Shown piece by piece: positions 7,254 to 14,463 of a DNA stretch of 24,794 nt. The position numbers were made by a program, and so were the translations under genes. The DNA is from an uncultured Fretibacterium sp. (GTDB taxonomy: Bacteria > Synergistota > Synergistia > Synergistales > Aminobacteriaceae). A model generated the notes under the pieces. That model had not been told where the DNA came from and made no database searches. It worked only from the letters and a program-made list of their open reading frames with translations. How positions within the stretch are numbered: the stretch's first letter is position 1; every line of letters starts with the position of its first letter. The stretch spans positions 1-24,794 of the forward strand of contig CALGHA010000136.1 in assembly GCA_937915835.1 (NCBI GenBank). Reading direction: 5' to 3'.

Positions 7254-8024
7254 TTATTTCTTAGGAGCAGGATATTTCCCGACGGAGGCATCATCAAGAC
7301 TGACATCATCCCAAGATAAATTTTCGACATCCTTGATTTTTTTACCAAGAAACTCGGAATGACAATATAAGCCTCTCACTAAATGACCTCGTAAATACTT
7401 GCTGGCCTTACTTGAAAAGCACCCTTTGAGTAAATTGCTGCAACCCTTCTTGACGCATTTAATACCGAATTTCTCAGGGAATAACACGTTTAATGCATTC
7501 TCGCTGTACTGGAAAAAATGCCACGGCCTTTCATGACTGCTGAAGCTGTAATGAGTCTCAATGAAAACATACCCGCCGACCTTGAGCAATTTTATCATCT
7601 CGGTTGAGACCTTCCACGGCATAGCTAAATGTTCAAAGACGGCACTGCTGAAGATTAAATCAAATTTCCTTCCTTCAAAGTAAGAGCTTAAACTATGAGC
7701 ATCACCGACAACATCAACATTCTTGCCAGGATAATAATCAAAGCCTGTATAAGATGCATGCTGAAAAGTTTTCCCAAAGAGTGAACCGGTAACGCATCGT
7801 GAGCCGACTTCTAGAATATCAAAGCCTTCTTTGTCAAAGTTTGAGCGTAAGTATTCCTGCCAATTGTCATGATTAATATCTTTGTCCGCAGGAACATCGT
7901 ATGGATCGAATATGAATGACGGAATTAATGATACGGGGAAATATTTAACTGGAATAAATTTCTTGAAGCGAAGTAAAAAGTTTACAATAAAGGGCTTGGA
8001 GTTTAATTGTACGTTATTTTCCAT
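7254..8024 (-). CDS. Class I SAM-dependent methyltransferase
   Basis: A 256-residue protein with a Rossmann-type methyltransferase core from about residue 65 to 175. Motif I is FDILEVGSR (68-75), the acidic loop after strand 2 is TGFDYYPG, then VVGDAHSL, FDLIFSSAVFEHL (motif IV region) and LKVGGYVFIETH. It resembles Methyltransf_11/23-type enzymes often found with glycan or cell-surface genes. The N-terminal 60 residues and the C-terminal 70 are not recognised, and the substrate is unknown. The ATG at 8024 is preceded by AAGGA about ten bases upstream. It is transcribed alone, divergent from the HsdR-N gene, from a minus-strand extended -10 at 8080-8072. Confidence 0.75.
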   Translation of the reverse strand: MENNVQLNSKPFIVNFLLRFKKFIPVKYFPVSLIPSFIFDPYDVPADKDINHDNWQEYLRSNFDKEGFDILEVGSRCVTGSLFGKTFQHASYTGFDYYPGKNVDVVGDAHSLSSYFEGRKFDLIFSSAVFEHLAMPWKVSTEMIKLLKVGGYVFIETHYSFSSHERPWHFFQYSENALNVLFPEKFGIKCVKKGCSNLLKGCFSSKASKYLRGHLVRGLYCHSEFLGKKIKDVENLSWDDVSLDDASVGKYPAPKK

Positions 8025-8071
8025 TTATATTAATCCTTTTATATTAAGATTAAAGCAACAAAATCTTAGTA

Positions 8072-8080
8072 ATTATAGCA
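8072..8080 (-). promoter_or_regulatory. Extended -10 promoter of the methyltransferase gene
   Basis: TGCTATAAT on the minus strand, a TGn-TATAAT extended -10, lies about 48 bases before the methyltransferase ATG. It nearly abuts plus-strand -10 candidates (TATAAT at 8081-8086, and TGATATAAT at 8090-8098), so this is a compact divergent promoter region. Confidence 0.5.
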
Positions 8081-8089
8081 TATAATGAG

Positions 8090-8098
8090 TGATATAAT
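8090..8098 (+). promoter_or_regulatory. Extended -10 promoter of the HsdR-N gene
   Basis: TGATATAAT, identical to the boxes before the tRNA (minus strand), livJ and the small ORF unit, lies 47 bases before the ATG at 8145. A second TATAAT at 8081-8086 could also serve. No clear -35 is seen. Confidence 0.5.
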
Positions 8099-8144
8099 TT
8101 TCAACCAATAATCCTATACTTACATTTTAATAAGGAGTAATATC

Positions 8145-9275
8145 ATGGAACTAATCGATTCCGTCAGGCAGCTCGCAAAAGTTTACACCGAACGTAAAGA
8201 CACAATCCAGACCGAAGAAGCTACGAAGAATGCTTTGATTATGCCGTTCATTATGGCTTTAGGCTACAACGTTTTTGATCCGTCTGAAGTTATCCCGGAA
8301 TACACGGCAGATATGGGAATTAAACGCGGCGAAAGAGTTGATTATGCGATTATTCGCGACGGCAAGCCCATAATGTTAATCGAAGCAAAGTGGAGCGGTG
8401 AAGAACTCGACGTAGGAAAAGAGAGCCAGTTAATGCGATATTTCAACGTTACTCCAGCAAAAATAGGCATTCTCACTAACGGCCACGAATACAGATTTTA
8501 CACGGACTTGGACCAGGATAATATTATGGACACAATGCCTTTCTTACAATTCTCGATTTGTGATATTAATGAACAAATTGTGAGGGAGCTTAAACGATTT
8601 ACGAAGTCAGCGTTCAAAATTGAGGAGATTGCTTCGACAGCTTCTGAACTGAAATATACCGGCGCAATGAAAAATTATTTGATGGAACAGCTTCAAGAGC
8701 CTTCGGATGATTTCGTTGAACATATGGCTAGAAAAGTTTTCACAGGGAAATTGACGCAAAACGCAAAGGAAAAGTTCAAGAGTATCACGAAAAAAGCATT
8801 TACCCAGTTCATAAGCGACAGGGTCAGCGACAGATTAGCTTCAGCATTATCCGAAGAAAAAGCCGCGAATACTCCCGAAGAGAAACAGGACGACAATGCA
8901 CCCGAAGTTCCAGCAGAGCCAAAGAGCAAAATTGTAACGACACAAGACGAGATTGACGGTTATAACGCTGTGAAAGCAATTCTGAGGTCAAAAATTGACG
9001 TTAAGCGAATTACTCTCAAGGACACGATTAATTATTGCAACGTTTTACTTGATGGAAACGCGCGAAAGCCCTTATGCCGGTTTTTCTTCAACAATCCCAA
9101 GAATAAAGCCGTAATCTTCTATGACAATCCTCAAAGTGAGAGTGAAAAAATTCCAGTTGCAACAATCGATGATATTTATCTACATGCTGACAAAATCGAA
9201 GCGACGCTCAACATGTATTTAGCTCAAGACGCCGAAAAAGGAACGAAGAAAGCACAGCCGACAGAATCAGAATAA
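8145..9275 (+). CDS. Orphan HsdR N-terminal-type PD-(D/E)XK nuclease-domain protein
   Basis: A 376-residue protein. Residues 20-160 match the type I restriction enzyme R-subunit N-terminal domain (HSDR_N_2 type): QTEEATKNALIMPFI, then catalytic-looking D66 (RVDYAI), E80 and K82 (LIEAKW), the PD-(D/E)XK trio. Residues 200-265 form a charged, low-complexity linker. Residues 265-365 form a second conserved domain (TQDEIDGYNAVKAILR, then CRFFFNN and TIDDIYLHADKIEATL) that usually accompanies this kind of lone protein. There is no helicase, HsdM or HsdS nearby, so it is not a working type I system. AAGGAG precedes the ATG. The biological role of these orphans is unknown; DNA cleavage in defence is possible. 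Confidence 0.82.
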   Translation: MELIDSVRQLAKVYTERKDTIQTEEATKNALIMPFIMALGYNVFDPSEVIPEYTADMGIKRGERVDYAIIRDGKPIMLIEAKWSGEELDVGKESQLMRYFNVTPAKIGILTNGHEYRFYTDLDQDNIMDTMPFLQFSICDINEQIVRELKRFTKSAFKIEEIASTASELKYTGAMKNYLMEQLQEPSDDFVEHMARKVFTGKLTQNAKEKFKSITKKAFTQFISDRVSDRLASALSEEKAANTPEEKQDDNAPEVPAEPKSKIVTTQDEIDGYNAVKAILRSKIDVKRITLKDTINYCNVLLDGNARKPLCRFFFNNPKNKAVIFYDNPQSESEKIPVATIDDIYLHADKIEATLNMYLAQDAEKGTKKAQPTESE

Positions 9276-9282
9276 TATTCAG

Positions 9283-9291
9283 TGATATAAT
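9283..9291 (+). promoter_or_regulatory. Extended -10 promoter of the liv operon
   Basis: TGATATAAT lies eight bases after the HsdR-N stop and 40 bases before the livJ ATG. The predicted leader is about 33 bases and carries AAGGAG at 9315-9320. It indicates that liv is transcribed on its own. Confidence 0.55.
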
Positions 9292-9330
9292 TGCAAATAT
9301 TTTCACACTTTTCAAAGGAGTTGTTAATTT

Positions 9331-10461
9331 ATGCGTAAATTTTTAGCGGCATTAATGCTTGTGTTAATGCTTTGTGCTGTTGCTTGTGCTGACGATGACG
9401 TTATCAAGGTCGGAATATTCAATTGCTTAACTGGTCAAAACGCTTTCGGCGGTCAACTTGAACTCGAAGGCACACAGTTAGCTCACACTCTTAATCCCAC
9501 AATTCTCGGCAAAAAAGTTGAGCTCGTAATCGTCGACAACAAGTCAGACAAAGTTGAAGCGGCAAATGCTGTAACACGTTTAATCGAGAACGACAAAGTC
9601 AACGCGATTATCGGCACATACGGGAGTTCATTAGCTATGGCCGGCGGTGAAGTTGCGGAGAAGGCCGGAGTTCCCGTAATCGGAACGTCATGCACAAATC
9701 CCCTTGTTACGTTGGACAAGAAATTTTACTTCAGAGCATGCTTCATTGATCCATTTCAGGGAGCAGGAGCAGCAACATACGCTTTCAGGAATTTAGGCCT
9801 TAAGCGCGCGGCAACACTCGTTGACATGTCGAATGATTACAGCGTAGGCTTGGGAAAATTCTTCCGCGACAGTTTCAAGAAAATGGGCGGCGAGGTCGTA
9901 GCAAGTTTATTCTATCAGTCAGGCGATAACGACTTCACAGCACAGCTTACGGCGTTAATCGACGCTAAACCGGACATCGTATTTTTGCCGGCATATTTTG
10001 CTGAGGGAGCAATCGTTCTCAAACAGGCTAAAGAACTTGGTGCTGAGTTCAGATTTATCGGAGCTGACGCAATGGACAACCCCGAGATCGTTACGCTTGG
10101 CGGCGATGCTGTCGAAGGCTTTATGCACACGACGTTTGCTTATGACCCGTCAATGCCTGAGATGAACGATACGGCGAAAAAGTTTACGGAAGAGTGGAAC
10201 AAAATTCATCCCGATAAAGCTCCGAACGTAAACTGCGCACTCGGTTATGACTGCTACATTATGCTCAAGGACGCAATCGAGAGAGCCGGAAGTGCTGAAC
10301 CTGCGAAAATCCGCGACGCACTCGAGACGATTAAGGACCTTCCGACAGTTACGGGAATGACGACGATTAACGCTACACATGACGCTGAGAAGGACATGGG
10401 AATTGTCGAAATTCGTAACGGCGCAAAAACTTTTGTCGGAATTGTTGTGCCTGAGGTATAA
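9331..10461 (+). CDS. livJ: Branched-chain amino acid ABC transporter, substrate-binding protein
   Basis: A 376-residue periplasmic binding protein of the Leu/Ile/Val family (Peripla_BP_6 type), which captures branched-chain or related amino acids for the Liv permease. The signal peptide is residues 1 to about 21, with a basic start (MRK), a leucine-rich core and a probable signal peptidase I site ACA before DDD. A lipoprotein site at C19 is less likely because the lipobox is poor. The mature start IKVGIFNCLTGQNAFGG and later IGTYGSSLAMAGGEVAEKAGVPVIGT are typical. The operon order is livJ, livH, livM-livG, livF. A stem-loop directly after livJ probably keeps this protein in excess over the membrane parts. 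The actual ligand is not determined by sequence. Confidence 0.92.
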   Translation: MRKFLAALMLVLMLCAVACADDDVIKVGIFNCLTGQNAFGGQLELEGTQLAHTLNPTILGKKVELVIVDNKSDKVEAANAVTRLIENDKVNAIIGTYGSSLAMAGGEVAEKAGVPVIGTSCTNPLVTLDKKFYFRACFIDPFQGAGAATYAFRNLGLKRAATLVDMSNDYSVGLGKFFRDSFKKMGGEVVASLFYQSGDNDFTAQLTALIDAKPDIVFLPAYFAEGAIVLKQAKELGAEFRFIGADAMDNPEIVTLGGDAVEGFMHTTFAYDPSMPEMNDTAKKFTEEWNKIHPDKAPNVNCALGYDCYIMLKDAIERAGSAEPAKIRDALETIKDLPTVTGMTTINATHDAEKDMGIVEIRNGAKTFVGIVVPEV

Positions 10462-10491
10462 ATCTTTAATCTCAATGTGAAATTTTCAGGG

Positions 10492-10521
10492 GGGGAAGGG
10501 ATTTTGCCTTCTCCTCTTTTT
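10492..10521 (+). terminator. Intra-operon stem-loop (partial terminator) between livJ and livH
   Basis: GGGGAAGG pairs with CCTTCTCC (one G-U) around a seven-base loop and is followed by TCTTTTT. It looks like a leaky Rho-independent terminator. Binding-protein genes often have such an element before the permease genes, which would give more LivJ than LivHMGF. Confidence 0.7.
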
Positions 10522-10544
10522 GTTACGTGAAAGGTTATGATATT

Positions 10545-11441
10545 TTGAACTTAAACATTTTCATTCAGCACTTCATTAACGCCTTAAGTCTCGGCTCATT
10601 GTACGGGCTTGTTGCAGTTGGCTATACGATGGTCTACGGGATATTAAGGCTCATAAATTTTGCTCACGGAGATATTTTCATGCTCGGAGCTTATTTCGTT
10701 TACTTTGCTACGATCGTGTATAAATTAAACTGGTTCGTCGGTGTCATAATCGCGATAATCTTAACGACAATTTGCGGGCTTCTCGTTGACAGAATAGCTT
10801 ATAAGCCGTTGCGTGAAGCTCCCCGAATTTCAGCGTTAATCAGCGCGATCGGCGTATCATTCTTCATTGAGAATTTCGCGGTCGTCGTCTTTACCGGAAT
10901 GCCTCGCCCTGTTGTTCAGCCTCCAATTTTAATGAAGCCCATCGAGTTTGAGAACGGCGTACGCTTAATCCCGCTCGGAATTCTTGTGCCTGTCGTCGCG
11001 TTTGTTCTTGTCGGGGCGTTATTGTGGCTGTTATACCGAACGAAACCGGGCCTTGCTATGCGTGCAATCTCATTTGACATCGAGACTACGCGAATGATGG
11101 GAGTATCAGTGAATAAGATCATAGCGCTCGCGTTTGGGCTTGGTTCAGCATTGGCGGCAGTCGCTGGCATAATGTGGGCATTACGTTATCCTCGTGTTGA
11201 ACCGTTTATGGGAATGACACCGGGAATTAAGGCGTTTATCGCGGCAGTTTTCGGCGGGATTGGCTCAGTTCCAGGCGCAATGATTGGGGGCTTAATTCTC
11301 GGCTTCGTAGAGATTATGTCAGTCGCATTTTTCCCGACACTCTCAGGCTATAAAGATGCGTTTGCTTTCTTACTGTTGATATTAATCTTACTCTTCAGAC
11401 CGACGGGACTTTTAGGCGAGAAATTGGAGGACAAAATATAA
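10545..11441 (+). CDS. livH: Branched-chain amino acid ABC transporter, permease LivH
   Basis: A 298-residue inner-membrane permease with about eight hydrophobic segments. The family signature GSLYGLVAVGYTMVYGILRL is near the N-terminus, followed by INFAHGDIFMLGAY. The cytoplasmic coupling motif region around GLAMRAISFDIETTRMMGV is conserved. The start is taken as TTG at 10545, because AAAGG at 10530-10534 is well placed; the GTG at 10527 would add six residues without a ribosome site. Its stop shares a base with the next start (TAATG), so it is translationally coupled to the LivM-LivG fusion, its partner in the membrane channel. Confidence 0.92.
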   Translation: MNLNIFIQHFINALSLGSLYGLVAVGYTMVYGILRLINFAHGDIFMLGAYFVYFATIVYKLNWFVGVIIAIILTTICGLLVDRIAYKPLREAPRISALISAIGVSFFIENFAVVVFTGMPRPVVQPPILMKPIEFENGVRLIPLGILVPVVAFVLVGALLWLLYRTKPGLAMRAISFDIETTRMMGVSVNKIIALAFGLGSALAAVAGIMWALRYPRVEPFMGMTPGIKAFIAAVFGGIGSVPGAMIGGLILGFVEIMSVAFFPTLSGYKDAFAFLLLILILLFRPTGLLGEKLEDKI

Positions 11442-13270
11442 TGCGAAACGTCAGAAATTTATTGCTCACAATCATAGCCGTAATTCTTTTCGCGTTCTTT
11501 CTTGATAAAGCTCCGTTATTGCTCAATGGTTACTGGCAGAGGATCTTAAACTTAATCGCTATCAACGCAATCTTAGCTCTAAGTCTTAACCTGATTTACG
11601 GAATTACCGGAATGTTTTCACTCGGTCATGCTGGATTTATGGCAATCGGTGCGTATGTCTCAGCTTTGCTAGTTCTCAGTCCTGCTCAGAAAAACTCAAT
11701 GTGGATATTGGAGGACATTTACCCGTTTTTGCTGAACGTCAACGCTCCGTTTATCGTGTCAATAATTCTCGGTGGATTAGTCGCGGCATTCTTCGGATTA
11801 CTCGTTGCGCTTCCAGTTTTGAGGCTCGGCGGGGATTATCTGGGAATTGCGACACTCGGATTTGCTGAGATTATCCGAATACTTATCACTAACGCTGCAA
11901 GATTAACGAACGGGCCGCTCGGCTTGAAGGGAATTCCTGCGTACACAACGCTTTTTATGAGCTGGGGATGTCTCGGAGTAGTTTTGCTCTGCACGGTCTG
12001 TATGTTAAGAAGCAATTTCGGCGGAGTGTTACGGGCTGTACGTGATGATGAAGTTGCGGCCAAGATGATGGGAATTAACACTTTCAAGATTAAAGTTATC
12101 GCGTTCACTTTGGGCTGTTTCGGCGGAGGATTGGGCGGTGCGCTCATGGGAAATTTGATAACGACGATTGACCCGCGAATGTTCATGATTACTCAGACGT
12201 ATAATATATTAATGATTATCGTAGTCGGTGGACTTGGAAGCGTTACGGGCTCAATAATCGGCTCTGTTCTTGTTACGACGATGCTTGAGTGGCTAAGATT
12301 TGTCGAGAACCCCATCACAATATGGAGCATAAATATTCCAGGAATTCCCGGCATGAGAATGGTAATTTTCTCGTTGCTATTAATCATCGTAATAATCTTC
12401 AGGCGTGAGGGAATTATGGGAATGCGCGAGTTCTCATGGAATATCTTTTTCCCGAAGCCCAAAAAGAAAGCCGGCAAGTCTGAGCGTGAGAGGTCCGAAA
12501 AAGTTTTAGAGCTTGAGAATATCACGTTAAAATTTGGCGGATTATCAGCGATTGAAAGTTTGAGCTTCGAGATTAAGCGCGGTGAAATTGTCGGGTTAAT
12601 TGGCCCGAACGGTGCGGGGAAAACTTCAGCGTTTAATGTAATCAGCGGATTTTACAAGCCAACGTCAGGAACAATAAAATTCTTGGGAAAACCAATCGGA
12701 GGATTAAGCCCGGATGAAGTCTGCAAGGCCGGAATGAGCCGAACTTTCCAGAACATAAGACTTTTCGGACATCAGACAGTTTTACAGAACGTAATGATAG
12801 GTTCGCGAGTTCGACAAAATTATTCTTGGTGGATGACACTTGCACCGTTTATTTTCACTGACGTTTTGCGCGAGGACGGAGAAGTTAAAGCACAAGCCCT
12901 TGAATTACTCGGCCAATTGGGACTTGAAGAATTTGCTGACGAACAGGCCTCATCACTTCCATACGGAGCACAAAGACGACTTGAGATTGCACGAGCTTTA
13001 GCGACTAAGCCGGAGTTTTTATTACTTGACGAACCAGCCGCCGGAATGAACCCTCAAGAGAGCGAGGAATTAATGAACTTTATCCGGAGATTGCGTGATG
13101 AATTTGACCTGACAATATTATTAATCGAACACGACATGAAAGTTGTGATGAACGTCTGCGATTATATTCACGTTCTGGATCAGGGAGTTCATATTGCTCA
13201 GGGAACACCAGGCGAGATTAAGGCCAATCCTCGCGTAATCGAAGCGTATTTAGGCAAGGGGGCGGCATAA
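11441..13270 (+). CDS. Fused LivM permease - LivG ATPase of the branched-chain amino acid ABC transporter
   Basis: A single 609-residue protein. Residues 1 to about 335 are a LivM-type permease (NLIYGITGMFSLGHAGFMAI and GGDYLGIATLGFAEIIR are family hallmarks; eight or more membrane segments). A short lysine-rich linker (about 340-355) leads into a complete LivG-type ATPase. Walker A is GPNGAGKTS (about 388-396), the Q-loop region is RTFQNIRLF, the signature is LPYGAQRRLEIARAL (a changed LSGGQ), Walker B is LLLDEPAAGMNP (about 527) and the switch histidine is in LIEHDM. Usually these are two genes of about 320 and 255 codons. The frame is continuous with no stop or second start region, so it is a real fusion on this sequence. 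It starts at TAATG and ends one base before livF. Confidence 0.93.
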   Translation: MRNVRNLLLTIIAVILFAFFLDKAPLLLNGYWQRILNLIAINAILALSLNLIYGITGMFSLGHAGFMAIGAYVSALLVLSPAQKNSMWILEDIYPFLLNVNAPFIVSIILGGLVAAFFGLLVALPVLRLGGDYLGIATLGFAEIIRILITNAARLTNGPLGLKGIPAYTTLFMSWGCLGVVLLCTVCMLRSNFGGVLRAVRDDEVAAKMMGINTFKIKVIAFTLGCFGGGLGGALMGNLITTIDPRMFMITQTYNILMIIVVGGLGSVTGSIIGSVLVTTMLEWLRFVENPITIWSINIPGIPGMRMVIFSLLLIIVIIFRREGIMGMREFSWNIFFPKPKKKAGKSERERSEKVLELENITLKFGGLSAIESLSFEIKRGEIVGLIGPNGAGKTSAFNVISGFYKPTSGTIKFLGKPIGGLSPDEVCKAGMSRTFQNIRLFGHQTVLQNVMIGSRVRQNYSWWMTLAPFIFTDVLREDGEVKAQALELLGQLGLEEFADEQASSLPYGAQRRLEIARALATKPEFLLLDEPAAGMNPQESEELMNFIRRLRDEFDLTILLIEHDMKVVMNVCDYIHVLDQGVHIAQGTPGEIKANPRVIEAYLGKGAA

Positions 13271-13271
13271 A

Positions 13272-13988
13272 ATGAGCGAAACTATGTTAAAGATTTCCAA
13301 ACTCAACGTGAATTACGGAGCTATTCATGCTGTTCGTGATGTCTCACTCGAGATTAACAAGGGGGAAATTGTTACGTTAATCGGAGCCAACGGAGCGGGA
13401 AAATCCAGCGTCATACGTTCGATAATGGGACTGACGAAATCGCACGCCGAAGAGATGACGTATAAAGGTGTCAGCATTCTTGGGAAACCTGCGGAAGCTC
13501 ACGTTAAACTCGGAATTTCTTTAAGCCCTGAAGGCCGAAGAATTTTGCCGCAATTGACGGTCGAAGAGAATTTAGCGTTAGGAGCTTACATTCGCGACGA
13601 CGAGAAGGGAATTGCTGAGGATTTAGAATACGTTTACACACTTTTTCCGCGCTTGAAAGAACGACATAAACAGAAAGGCAGCACGTTATCCGGCGGAGAA
13701 CAGCAGATGTTAGCGGTTGGACGAGCATTAATGAGCCGTCCGGAGTTATTAATGCTTGATGAGCCGAGTTTAGGACTTGCGCCAATTTTGGTCGATGAAG
13801 TTTTTGCGATTATTCGAGAGATTAACGCTCAAGGCCGGACAATTTTGCTTGTTGAACAGAATGCTTTTGCGGCGTTGAAGGCAGCTCATCGTGCGTATGT
13901 TCTTGAAGTTGGGGCGGTGAGTTTGTCGGGAACTGGAGCGGAACTCTTGAATAATCCGAAGGTTCAGGCGGCTTATTTGGGCGGTTAA
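13272..13988 (+). CDS. livF: Branched-chain amino acid ABC transporter, ATP-binding protein LivF
   Basis: A 238-residue ABC ATPase, the second nucleotide-binding subunit of the Liv importer. Walker A is GANGAGKSS (about 36-44), the signature is LSGGEQQMLAVGRALM, Walker B is LLMLDEPSLGLAP and the switch region is LLVEQNAFAAL. The C-terminal AAYLGG is the usual LivF ending. It follows the fusion gene by one base, with a purine-rich stretch in the end of that gene as ribosome site. It completes a transporter in which one ATPase is tethered to a permease and the other is free. No clear terminator follows directly. Confidence 0.93.
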   Translation: MSETMLKISKLNVNYGAIHAVRDVSLEINKGEIVTLIGANGAGKSSVIRSIMGLTKSHAEEMTYKGVSILGKPAEAHVKLGISLSPEGRRILPQLTVEENLALGAYIRDDEKGIAEDLEYVYTLFPRLKERHKQKGSTLSGGEQQMLAVGRALMSRPELLMLDEPSLGLAPILVDEVFAIIREINAQGRTILLVEQNAFAALKAAHRAYVLEVGAVSLSGTGAELLNNPKVQAAYLGG

Positions 13989-14017
13989 AAATTTCCCCCT
14001 CCTTTTGAATATTTTGC

Positions 14018-14041
14018 TTGACATTTTTTTTTTTTTATAAT
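14018..14041 (+). promoter_or_regulatory. Promoter-like TTGACA / TATAAT pair with a 12-base, T-only spacer
   Basis: A perfect -35 (TTGACA, 14018-14023) and a perfect -10 (TATAAT, 14036-14041) are separated by 12 T residues. The spacer is four to five bases short of optimum. As written the pair should be weak or off; lengthening the T-run would restore it. Confidence 0.45.
14024..14036 (+). repeat. Homopolymer T13 tract
   Basis: Thirteen T residues in a row, the last one being the first base of the -10 box. Runs of this length change length readily by slipped-strand mispairing and are also prone to sequencing error. Confidence 0.9.
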
Positions 14042-14071
14042 AAGGAAAATTACCTTAAGGAGGGTTTGTAA

Positions 14072-14410
14072 ATGAGTTCGAGATCTGTAGGTCAAATCTT
14101 TAAAGACACCGGCGAAGGAGCAGTACGAGGAGCTGGATGGGGTGCTGGTATCGGTATCGGTGCTTGTGTTGTTGGAGCATTGTTCACAGGCGGTGCTACG
14201 CTAGCTGCTATTCCGGAAATATTGGCAGCTTCGGCTGGCGCTGGAATTGCTGGGGCAAAACTTGGTGGGGGTATTGGTGCGCTAATGGGATTGTCAGGCA
14301 ACAAAGAGAGTATTAATGAGGTTGGAGCAAGTGCTGCGGCCTTGGCCTTGGCTGTAAATGGTGGCTTGGTTTCTCCTGAACAAGCTCAAGCAACGTTAAC
14401 CTCCAAATGA
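14072..14410 (+). CDS. Small glycine-zipper, probably membrane-active protein
   Basis: A 112-residue protein of unknown function. Residues 18-95 are rich in Gly and Ala with many G-x-x-x-G spacings (for example GWGAGIGIGACVVGALFTGG and GAGIAGAKLGGGIGALMG), forming two hydrophobic stretches that could make a helical hairpin in a membrane. The N-terminal 17 residues are polar and charged. There is no signal peptide of classical form and no convincing double-glycine leader. A strong AAGGAGGG lies eight bases before the ATG, and a terminator follows. Codon choice is more G-rich than in neighbours. It could be a bacteriocin-like, holin-like or envelope-stress glycine-zipper protein; none can be chosen from the sequence. 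Its promoter contains a slippery T-run. Confidence 0.65.
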   Translation: MSSRSVGQIFKDTGEGAVRGAGWGAGIGIGACVVGALFTGGATLAAIPEILAASAGAGIAGAKLGGGIGALMGLSGNKESINEVGASAAALALAVNGGLVSPEQAQATLTSK

Positions 14411-14427
14411 TTAACGCACAAAAATAA

Positions 14428-14457
14428 TCCCTCCTCGTTGATATTAATGGGGAGGGA
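14428..14457. terminator. Bidirectional Rho-independent terminator
   Basis: TCCCTCCTC and GGGGAGGGA form a nine-base stem (one G-U) around a 12-base loop. On the plus strand GTTTTGTT follows, on the minus strand TTATTTTTG. It serves the glycine-zipper gene on one side and the HAD/ATP-grasp/HisC-like operon on the other. Confidence 0.82.
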
Positions 14458-14463
14458 GTTTTG

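Larger units (their letters stand above)
13997..14064 (+). promoter_or_regulatory. Possible sequestration of the downstream ribosome site by a livF-tail segment
   Basis: CCCTCCTT at 13997-14004 is the exact complement of AAGGAGGG at 14057-14064, the ribosome site of the next gene. In a readthrough transcript from livF the two could pair and block translation. A transcript from the local promoter would lack the first half. This is an inference from sequence only. Confidence 0.3.

Noticed and set aside
4950..9275. A complete defence island (TIR, HsdR-N, methyltransferase).
   Set aside because: The genes are in alternating directions with separate promoters; the methyltransferase lacks DNA-methylase motifs, and a MATE exporter lies between.
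9483..10475. Several open frames of 70-80 codons opposite livJ.
   Set aside because: Antisense shadows of a strongly conserved gene; no ribosome sites or family likeness.
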